From NCBI RefSeq assembly GCF_037975245.1, contig NC_092578.1, positions 2,916,001 to 2,980,000 on the forward strand: 64,000 nt of DNA, written 5' to 3'. Made by a program: the position numbers and the translations under genes. Under the pieces are notes generated by a model, which worked only from the letters and a program-made list of their open reading frames with translations, was not told where the DNA came from and did not search any database. Positions within the stretch are counted from its first letter, which is position 1. Every line of letters begins with the position of its first letter. Positions 39,707 to 51,700 of the stretch are shown one piece after another. This DNA is from Apostichopus japonicus. Taxonomy: Eukaryota; Echinodermata; Holothuroidea; Aspidochirotida; Stichopodidae.

Positions 39707-42700
39707 TCAGACACTTTGCGTTGTATCCATTAAAGATGACTGTTCTTGAACCACTGGTAACGGGTGTTGAGGGAGGGTACTCCAGGAACCGCTCGGCATA
39801 TCTCCTTGGTCCTCGTGTTCAGATTCAGGCAGGGTCACTCTATTGTCATGAAGCTGAATAGTAAACAGAAAAGGAACAGTCAAACATTCAAACTTTCGAG
39901 CACTGTCTACACCTAAAGTCATTTACAACACTATTTAGAAAATTGGTCTCAGACATATCTGTAGTTAAACCTTTATTCCCCACTTCCCCTCCCACCTTTC
40001 TTAAAAAGAAAAAAAAAGAACTGTTGGTGAAGACAAATGACAGGCTTGACCTAAAGCACCATGCCCATCCTCGCTGCTTATATCTGATAATCATTCTTGA
40101 TGACAAAGAAGGGAAAATATTAGACATTGTGTCTCACAATAGTTGCTATCCATTTCATTTCCTTTATTTTGGTACCATGTGAAGAAAGTTACTTGAAAGG
40201 TAAAACCAACAGGATAAAATATTCAGTTCTTTCGTCCACTCATGTCTGTTACATTCAAATGTTGGCGTTCTGAATTAAATCGGAGTCTTTCCTGTTGCCA
40301 ATTTACTCACTATAATGACAATCGTTGCCAGATACATAATGATAATTAATTAATTGTAATGTTTGTATACTGGGGTGTGATTTTTAATTTGGTACTTTTA
40401 TAGTTGTGTGTCTTTGTCTGCATAAAACAATGAAGAAGGCTTGACACTCACCCTATGCATATACAGAGCACTAAAGTTCATATCGGCTGTGTTGAAATCC
40501 CTCGGCGTTCCGCCGGTCAACAGGGCACTATCCGGGGCCAGAGCACCTAGCTGGATACTCTCCAGGGGATTACTGGGGGATGTCATCACTGGACTGGTGG
40601 TATGAATGCTTTGAACAGAAAAAAATAAAAACCAGATATGCAAGAAAATGCATTGTTGTTTGGACGATGTAATAAGCTGCATTTTTTTTAAGGAACCTGA
40701 TATCCGTAGGTTCCTCTGTTCCGATATCATGTTAACAAGGTTAGATTGCTCTGTTTCATTGAACAATTAAATGACCACTGAATTCCTCTTAAAGAAATAT
40801 TCATAACTTTGGTCCTCATTATGAAAAATCACTATAGGAAGTATGAGTATTGTTGTTTTCTCCGGCTGAGTAATTCTGATCTTTTCCACTTGGAAAGTAA
40901 TGCATATGCATGAATCGTTGTTCTGAACTGACGAGAAACCCTGATCCTTCCCCTTGCAATGAAACCCTTCAGTACTGGTGTACAACTGGTGACCGCTTTA
41001 ATGAAGTAATGCATATGCATGAATTGCTGTTCTGAACTGCTGAGTATAAACCGGCCCTGATTATTCCCTTCAAATGGACCTGCAGTACTTCTTGAATAAA
41101 AGCAATGCATATGCATGAATTGCTGTTCAATGACCACTTAAAGTAAATTAATGCATATACATATGAATATTAATGATGTACATATTAACACAAATTAATG
41201 CATATGCATATAAGATCAAATAAATTAATGCATATGCATGACATCATTGCTCTTACCTGCTGAGTAACCCTGATCCTTCCCCTTGGAATGGACCCTCAGT
41301 GTTCGAGATACTGCCTTTCATCTTCTTCTGTTCTGGAGCTTTTACGGGAGACGTCATTGCTCCCTGAAGGGGTAAATAGGAGGGTGCTGTGGCTGCCCCC
41401 AGGGGGGAATCAGGACTCCTCTCTTCACTTGGTTGTTGTTGTTGTTGTTGTAAAGTTTGTTGTATAGCTAAGTTTCCAAGAATACTATTTAGCTGAAAAG
41501 GAAAGAGTGAAAAGAGGGAGAAAAAAAACTGCTGAAATCTGCTGTACGAGATGTGAAGTAAACCTGTATGCCACTATATTCATATACATGAATGTCATGG
41601 TAAGTCAGTACTCTTGTACTTCAATAAGTTGACCTGGCATCTGCTCCTGGATAAAATTAAGTTTAACTTGATGCCTTTAGTAAGACATATATAAATAAAT
41701 TTATATGTATACATATATATATATGAACATTCCATTTAATGTTAAATAGGTTGATCAAATCAGGGATTGGTTGATCAAACCAGGATTCAAGGTTTCATTC
41801 ACAATTCAATGAAAAGACAGTTCTTCTACACTATTTCATTAGAGATGAAGCAAACTCACCCCTCCTTCATCCAAAGATGACAAGGACTGAAGTGACGTTA
41901 CCAAGGCGATATTCTCAGCGTCCACTCTATTGGTCAGTTGGACTTCTTGCTGAGCTAGAGACAAAAAAACAAAACAAAAAAAACAATCTGAGTCAATTAA
42001 AACGACATGTTACTGCCAAAATCTCACTGTGTTACTTTCCAACCAGAAAATGATGCCATGCACGTTCAAAGAACAAAGCATTGTGTAACAGATTCATCGA
42101 CTCCCCCCCCCTCACCCCCCATGAACACCTACCTTTCTCTTTCAGGGCTCCTATAAATTGCTTACTCTCTTCTGGTGGCTGCCAATGTGGATTTGTCATC
42201 TACAGAAAGGAGAGAAAATATTAACAAATGTAAAAATCAATATAAAAACCATCATTGGTCCTGGGCTGTAATAATGACCTTGTGCAACCCTTTAAATATA
42301 TACCTATGAGTATTAATACCCTGGTGGCTTTCTTTTGTGAGATGTTTATACACTCATCAATGATAACTAAGAACAAGAATTTAGGAAAGGAGGAGGTGAG
42401 TTAAGGGGGCTATATGGAGTAGAGAGGGGGTGGGATCACTTTTCTAGTGAAGTCTATTAGGTTCATACTTTCATGGCATTGTGAGACCCTCTTTGGCCAA
42501 TTAACTTCTTTTTCTCCTTTTTAAGAACTGACCGAATTTTATATAGATAGTTTTTCATTGGCCACCCAGTAATTGTTCACTTATGGAATACAGCTTATAT
42601 TTACGGATAGTTAACCAATATTTATGGATTTTTGATCATATCAGTTATAAATTTATGAAATTCCTACATTATACGCATTGCGGATGCGTATCATTGTATC

Positions 42701-45700
42701 AAAACAATTACCATGTTGCAGTCTTCAAACTGATATCACTTCCAAGTAGCAAACTTTACTTTACGCTCAGAGAAAAATACCAATGGGTTTACTTCATTGC
42801 CTATTTACACAGCAAATTTCCGTAGCGCACATCACAGACAGGATTTCAAAGTAAATCAGTCTATCCTGAAACTAAAATCAATGTTTCACAATTGTATTAA
42901 CCCAAAACTGCAAATAACAGGCATCTAGGAGGTAATCAAAATATAAATTACTCTTAAAATAGTTCAATTTGAACAAACTGACATATTGTTAAGTAAACCC
43001 CCCAAAATTTTTTGGGCAAAAGCAAAACTAATAAATAAATTCATTATACCAAAAAAAAATCTTCGTAATTACCTTGAAGTGCATGAGAGAAAGCTCTGTT
43101 TTGCCATCTTCTGCCTGACGATATTGGTTAGCTTGAGTTCTTGGGCCAGTCAACCACTGTAAAACACATCAAACAGCAATGCCATAAATAATGTGATACT
43201 GTATGACAGTCTCATGAAATTGTTAGTTACTTCCAAACCAAATCAAAGTAAATGAAGATCGTGATAACTTGGGAGAAAATGGCTACTTTAACAATGTTTA
43301 TTGACTCACGCTTAGCTTTCATATGTAACAGACCAGAAACTCCCACGGCTGGCTGGCTGGGATATTACATATTTATACCAGTTTTTGTGATTGAGACAAA
43401 ATACACTGAAAACATAGAAGGCTGAACAATGATTTATATGATATTTAATATATAATATATAACATAACTATAGAATAAATACTTTTTTAAACTCCTTTGG
43501 TTTCTTGTGTTTCCTCTTTTTGACTATAAAATACTGACTTTATTAATCTTCCAAAGATTTCCTGCAGTTTTTCAAATTGAATAAACATCAATGATTTATC
43601 TTGGAATCACACGAGGCCTACATAACAGGGTTTATGCGCTGATAAAATCTTGGAAACTTTTAAAGGCCGACTTTAAAAGCCGTTGAGGAATGAAGACCGA
43701 ATTTACCTTTGGATTTCCATGGTTTCTGACATCCATCTGAGCAAAAGAGCAGACATCGCCCACGCCGATTACCTCCACGGTAAAGTTACGATAAAAGTCA
43801 ACGATATCTAACGCTCGCGGCCGCAGTTGGAAAATGAGTATGAAAGGTGTGACTATAGGGCTAAGTAATTCCTCGATGACATGCATCTATCGAAAATGGG
43901 GGAAAAAAAGAAAAAGATTAAAATTTATTTATAATTATACCAGCACTACTGGCTACTAAAAGGCTGCTAAACAAGACCATCTATTTTAGTATGGGATCCA
44001 TGGACCCCATGGGGTTTATGTGAAAGTTGGGGAGGCTGAGTAGAATTCGTCATGTCCCCCTAGGAGCCCATGGATGTAACAAAGGTTGAGCACCTAGCCT
44101 CAAAGAATAAAACTGAAATGAAGTTGAAGATTTACAATCTTGTTTGAGGACAAGGGCCCATCACAGGACTTTACAACTTACCCCCTGGGCATTGGTTAAC
44201 TTGTCATACCCACACACCAAAGTGTGCGCAATTCAAACAATCCCTCCTAGGGACACTACAGTGCACCACATCTACTATGTGTCCCCTGGGGGACTTCCCA
44301 TAGGGTGCAGCGACAGACCGGCGCACGCAACTATATCTACAAGTTACCCTCGCAAGTCCCCATTTATACACCTGGGAGAAGAGAGGCGAATGGTGATAAA
44401 AGTGCCTTACCGTAGAACACAACTTACTACTGATCTGGCCAGAACTCCAACCTGCAAACTTTAGATCACAAGTCCACTGCTGTAACCACTTGACCACAAC
44501 ACTATCGAGTTGAGTTCATAGCTAACCATATCAATAGATTCCACTACTGTGAAAGACCCTCTCCTTCCCCATCTCGCCCACCTCTATACACTAATCAGGA
44601 CCCTAAGCAATGACTGAACGAAGCTTAGGCTCACCCTTAGAACATTTTACCAATTTACACAACATAATGAATATTCATGGCAGGGGAAGGGGAAGGGGAT
44701 TGGTGTTATTTGTTTTATTTTTATCACTACTGTTTATAATTATGTATATTTTATCTCCTTTTTGTTCACAGAGTAATCCATTTTTCAGTTTTTCATCTCA
44801 CATCCTTTCCCATTAATGATTTCCATGTTCCTATCACACTGTTCTCTTCATATGATATGACAAACATTTACTGCATAAGGTAACTATTAGTACATGGTAA
44901 GAAGTTTAAAAGTAAAAATAATAATCAGCAGTTACTTTTACGACGCTTAAGCGACCACAAATGTGGGAGAAACCCGCAAGGGCTTATATATTATATTAAC
45001 TTACAAGTCGGGTGGCTTCCAATTCAACATTTTAACTCAAATTTGGAATCTTTTTTTTTTAATTTAGAAATTCATTTCAGATGGGAAAACCGTAGATTGC
45101 TCTTGGATGAGAAACCAACCTTACTATGACGCGGCCGGGTATCGAACCCGAAACCTCCCGAGGCTAAGCTTCGTTACTTTAAATGCCACTGTCTTTATCA
45201 ACTCATCCACAGCACCGGTATAAATGTAGCAAGCGAATACAATAATTTCCTTAATTGATTAATAGCAAATATTCACACCAAACCATACTTACAATCTTAT
45301 ACTGAAATAGCTGGGAGAATTCCGAGCGAACTTTATATGTGTGAGCCTGTCTCTTCCAGGAATCTGGAATATAATGGATCTGGGCTAAGATACTTGTCAG
45401 GAGGACTTCTGGACACCAAATTAAGTTCTGTTGAAACAATGTAATAATTTATCAGATATTAATTGTCTTAGCAATTAAGTATTACTGTAAATGTTTTAAC
45501 TTTTATAACAAAAGAGAATAATTTGAACGTTAGTCAGTAGTTAGTTAGACATATCTTTGGTACTTCATATGATGTAATACCTGAATTTTGAAATGTTAAG
45601 TGTCCCTTGTCCCCCCTTCTGAAGGGTTTACAGGGCAGGGGGGGGGCCCTGGGATACACAAGCTTCAACTGATACCAAAAATTTCTACCAACTAGCTATA

Positions 45701-48700
45701 CATGAGAAAACATCAATAAAAGGTAAGGAATGCTTGCTATACATTTCAACAACGTATCTTGTTTTGATCAACATTATGTTTGCAGCTAACATTTAGTACC
45801 ACAATGTAAATTCAAATGAGAGGGCCTGCTCTCCCCCCCCCCAGGGCCCCACCCTGGATACACCCTTGCATTGTATTCATAACAAACACCATCATCAGAG
45901 CTAGGATCTCACTCTCATTAGCTATAACTGCTACCGATGATGACAACAACCAAAGCATCACAAATAATTACGTCGGACTGGCAAAATGTGTTTGGGTGAA
46001 TAGTGACAGCCAGGGATCACGTTCCAGTAATATTTCACACTACCAAGAAAGCAGCAGGGGATGGGGGGGGGGAAGAAGTTTGGCTTTTTGTTGGCTGCAC
46101 GTACAGGCAAATATAACAAAAACACATGTTTACTTAAAAGATCAGTTTGAATATGGAAATGAACAAACCTCGTCTGGGATCAATGTCCTGCAAACTGTGA
46201 CGGCAACACCTACCGAATTGATGAAAAAAAAAAAACTTTTTTTTTACTGAGACGATATTTGGTCATTTGCTTTTATAGGTTGGGAAGTACTGACTTGATC
46301 AAATAAAATAAAATATGAGAAAAAATGAAAAAAAGGTTGATTTATAACCATAAACATGTTAAAATTATGAAAATGTCTTTGACAAAAGTGCTTCTCCACA
46401 TGAAGAAATGACAGCATAAAATAGAGCTTTGCTTGTCACAGATTCCACGATAAAGAGCATTTTATGAGGTGCAAAACAATACACGGTTATGTAGATGACA
46501 TAACACGGTTTAAAATTTCTTTTTAATTGATTAATTTATGCATCCATATGATGGATGGATTTATTGATTGATTGATTGGCAAATGCAGAAATGCAGATAA
46601 TATCACTCACTTAGCAGTGTCATAGTGGTGAGGATGTTTGTCAATAACAGTCAGAATAATGAGCACAGCCAATACTGAACCAGCAAAGTATGTATTGATT
46701 AATTTATTCATGCAATGATGGATTGAGTAATTGATTGGCAAATACCGATAATATCACTCACCTAACAGTGTCATAGTTGTGAGAACATGTTCCACAGTGA
46801 GGACATCTTCGTCAATAACAGTCAGAATAATGAGCACAGCCAACACCGAACCAGCAAAAAATGTAACATTCCTAGAAAAAGCCCAAAATTAAGGTTATCC
46901 TTAAAACTGATGGCAGATTACATTCTTTGAAATTCTATTCTTATCTTTGAAAAAAAAAAAAAAAGCACTACTCAACCTCCAAGGTGTTTGTATATGTCAC
47001 AGTTCCAGATCACATCTTCTTGTTTCGGAACGATAAGAAGTAATAAAATAATGCGATGTAATTAAAAAGTTTACAGAAGTTTAAACGTTAAACAGTTTGA
47101 GTACAAAAAGTAGGCAAGAAATTGAAATGCGAAAGTTTGTACAAAGAACAGTCATTTATATCCAGAAATCTTGTTTTCAGTGACATTGGCTGATAGGTTG
47201 AGAGGAAACATAGTCATGTGATCGACACTTTAATAAGGTCACTACTAAATGGGTACTGAGAGGCTTGTAGAGCAAGTTCGTTCCAATGTGTAGGAAATTT
47301 CACAACTATCAAACAGAAAACATGAAGATATTGCTAAAAACCAATCACAGAACAATATAACAACAGTTCACAACTGCAACTGCCCAGCTTCAAAGAATCG
47401 TTTTTGTTGGAAAACAGTCGTCGAGTTTAGGTTAAGCTCACCAGTTGTCCATGTTTGTGGTACGATTAGATGACTATGGACTTTGTTGACCTATCAGAAG
47501 CTAGGTCATGACAGTTGAGTTGAGGAGGGTGGGAGGAGGGTTCGCGTTCAGTCGGTCAGTGTGTGGTCGGATTTAAGAGCAAATTTCTTTCGGTAATGCC
47601 ACCCACCTCACCCTCCCCCTTTCCCCCTTGGTAAATCCTAAAACTAGATTCCCCAGCTAATAAAACAATGGTTTGTTGATGTTATACTTACTGAGCAAAG
47701 ATTGTGACAATGTTGGAACTGAATGAGTTGAGATACTTGCTGGCAGGTTTGTATCCTCTGTTCAATCTAGGGAGGGGGATAAAAGAGACATCAAAACAGG
47801 TACAAGCAACTACCGATTACGACATCAAGAGTTGAGGAGGTGGGGGGGGGGTGTATCCTCTGTTCAATCTGGGAATAGGGGTTGAAAGAGACATCAAAAC
47901 AGGTACAAGCAATTTATTGATTATAGAATATATTATAGATTATGATACCAAGAGGGTTAAAGTACCAGGAGTAGTAACAACAGCAAATCACAACAAAGTT
48001 CTTAAATTTTACACATATGCCCCTCTACTGCTTGAACCTCATCAAAAGAAAGAAAATCAAAATTGTAAAGCTGAAGAATAGTCTTATAAAATCCATTTGG
48101 TGTGCTTCTCAGACCAGTCTTGCATCTTTATACGCTACTTAAATTTTAATCAGTTTACGAATATGGTTAAAACTTACATAACGACAAACTTAACAGATCA
48201 AAGGTCATTCTACAATCGATTCATGAATGGGTTAATTCTTTGCTAGTTCTTCAAGACAAAAATATCGACAAATCATTGAAAAACTATTTCACTCCTACAC
48301 CCTAAGGGCTAAATGTCGTGCATACGGACAAGATCAAACATTCATCTCGTACCGTCGTAAAAACCATGGTGGGAGAGATTTTTAGAAAAAAATTTCCTCT
48401 GTTTAGCTTACCTTGCTTGGAATTCATGATCTAGTTCATTGAAATGTCTCAAGTAAAGTCTAGCATAGAGAGACCTTGAAGAAGGAAAGAAAAAAAAAGG
48501 GAAACTTAATATTGTCAATCGAGACAAGATGACATCATTCACTCTGCGGTTGCCAGACGCATTCTCAAAATATCACACAAACATAAGAAAAAAAAAGAAA
48601 AAAAAGGATGATATCTTCCCATACAAAGTGTTATGAGGATGTGATGTTGATCTAAGGATACAGAAAGTTTCCACCAATTTTTGTTTTAATCAGTAATAAA

Positions 48701-51700
48701 ATCACCTTTAACATTGCTATTTGAAAAAAAAGCGCCCATTAGATATTTATTTCTTTTTTTTTTTCTTTTCTATGGTCACAGATCCACAGTCAACACCATG
48801 AAGACTGAGACCCCAGTTGGAGAACACTTTAACCTTCCCAACTATACCATTAACGACATGTCCCTACAGGGGATTGAATCCTTAGATAGCCCCCCTGCCC
48901 TAGTACAAATCAGCAGAGGGAGGCTGTGGATGCAACGCCTTCGCACCATTCAACCTCATGGGCTCAACAGGAAGGACATGACTAACTTTTCTTCTGTCCC
49001 CCCCTCCATCTCCCCTTGTTCCCCCCCCCCACATCACTCCTCGTCTCACAGCTCTCTTCCACCCTTTTTTCTCCACACCTTTCTATCTTTGTCCTTCTCC
49101 AGTTTATTCCCTAACCCTTTCCCTTTATCCTCTGTTTGTCCCTCCACTGTTTATCTCCTACCTCTCCTCTTCCCCTCTTCTCTATATCCCTTGTCTACTT
49201 ATCCCCTTACATCTATCTCTTTGTGTTCACCATGCTCATTATTAACCTGTCTGTATTCTGTGTGTGTTTTTGTCCCTTCTGTTACTGTTACTTGTCATTT
49301 AGCCTCTGTAGAAGATCCTGCTAGGATCGAAACGTCAGGCCAACTTACCTTTACACATTAGATATTTTCACATAAATAAATGAGAACATCAAAAGGAAGT
49401 ATTAATAGATATTACAGGAAATGATCTCACCATTTCCTGGCTCCTAAGGCAGAGGGTTCTCGTTTGATCAGCTCTGCGTAGCTGAAGAATGAGTACAGAA
49501 TCTGCCAGAGTGATATGAATGGTGCAAGAAGCAGATTAGCTAATCCGACCCAAAGTATCGTTCTTGATAATCTGAAAAGAAAAAGGAAAGTCTTATGAAC
49601 TTTACACCCAGGTGTATAAATGGGGACTTGTGAGGTGACTTGTAAAAATAGTTGCGTGCGCCGGTTTGTGGCTGCCACCCTATAGGAAGTCCCCCAGGGG
49701 ACACGTGGCTGTGGTGCACTGTGGTGCACAGTGGTGGCCCAGGAGAGATTGTTTGAATTGTGCACACTTTGGTGTGTAGGTGTGACAAGTTACCAATGAC
49801 CAGGGTTAAGTACAGCGCGGCGAGACTTACTTGTAAGTTGCGCTATATAAGAACTGTTAATTATTATTATTATTATTTACACATAGTTACAAAAACAAAA
49901 CATTTTCACATTTGTTTTTTTCTCTTTCTTTATTCCTCACAATATTGATTATCTACATGCTACACACTCAATTGGATTCATTGTGTTGAGATTTCATTAG
50001 CAGCGTCTCCCTGGTTACTCTCTTTAAAGGTAGTCTGTATAGGCCCCAAATTATAGCACACTATAATTGCTAGAAGTTTTTCAAAAAGTACTTTCCTGGA
50101 GGTCTTTACTCTCCAAATTGTTCTCAGACATTTTTAAAGAACACACAAGATGACTGAATGTCCTAGTGAGGAAAATTTCCTCAAAGGTTGTAATAAAAAC
50201 AGTTTTAAAGAATATTGACCCAAGGTGACCATATTTGAATATCTAGCATATTTGGGGCCAATACAGCATAGCATACCTTTTAACTGAATATTTAAATCAC
50301 AACTGCTTGACGAGACACAATTATTTGGATATAAATCACACTGACGTGAACTTTTTAATAATTTTCCTGAAAATTGCAATTTTTTAAAGGAAGCCTTCAT
50401 CAGTGCAGTTAGTAGCCTGTACATCTTACCCTCTTACGGCAAAATATGGCCAACAAATAATTGACAGGGTTTAGTATCGAAACATCTAGCATTCTGTGTA
50501 CAACATTAATGACAGAAAAACATGGAATAAAAAAGAGATAACACTTGCTTATCTCACAGTAAACGATATATAAATCTACTCACTGTTTTGCTAACTCTTC
50601 TCGTTTAGACTTAGCTGCTGGTTTGTAGTCCTCCTTAAGCTCCCAGTAATTCTTGAACGGTGCCCAAGGTCCCCCTATCGTCAAATCAATAAAGTAGATA
50701 ATAAAGTACGAAGGAGAAATTATGAATGGACAGAGGACAGACAGACAGACAAATGGACAGACGGATTTGATGGGAAGAGAAAATTTACAAAGGTCATGTC
50801 TCAATTATGTCCTGCAATTTTCATGTTTAAAACTTTTAAAAATATATTATTATGTAGAAGTTTTCACTCTCCAAATGAATCCAGGATAGTGGGGGGTTTT
50901 AAATTTCTATCAAAAAATACTTTTTTTATTGGGGGGGGGGGGGTGTGTGTGGCAGTAAAATTTCTTATTAACATATGAATATGGCTGACCATTATTTGAC
51001 ATCCTAGCATATTTTATGGGTCAATACAGATGAGCTTTAAAATACTTAATTTTTCTAAATTTCATTTCCAAAAAGAAAAACCATTCTCCTTTTACCACCG
51101 GGTTCATGCTAGTAATATGGAAACCATGTTCAATACAAACAATACGAAGGATTAAAACTCACCACAAAAGATGAAATTAAGTCGCAACAGTTTAATAATA
51201 ACTAATTTGTGTATGGAATAAAGGGTATTTGTATTATATACTGCTGTAGGTTTTGGAAAGTGGATTTATGTATTTCATTCAAAAGTTGCACACACCAATA
51301 CCTATTCTAATGGCCTAAATTACCTCTACTAGTACCGATTGTGTATCAAGTCTACTGTTATGTTACTATAATATTGCTACCCAGACCAACCTCACAGAAT
51401 ATGAAAATCTCACCGCCATCCTCCCACTCCCCCCCCCCCTCCAACACTCACACCCAACCCACCCACATTTTTCTGAGATACAATCCACCCTATGATGGCA
51501 GACATTAAGGGACAGATCCAGGTTATTACAGCCACCATATTTTTTCACCATTTTGTTTATAGGATAAAATACGCAACGTTGCATCTTGACCTGAAATTTT
51601 AATTCAGTGTCAATAAATGCATTTTTCCTGGATCAAATTTGTATCAAATTTAACAGCGAGAGCAACCATAATGCTACCCTAACAACGTCTAAGAAAAGAC

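Noticed and set aside
45816..46250. A 144-codon plus-strand open frame
   Set aside because: No recognisable protein features, and it starts in C-run/repeat sequence. The same interval contains the ATG9 micro-exon on the minus strand.
48714..49361. A 215-codon plus-strand open frame as a host gene
   Set aside because: Only about the first third after 48798 resembles a Penelope-like element endonuclease end. The rest is a translated pyrimidine-rich tract (Ser/Pro/Leu-rich) before the element's 3' signature.
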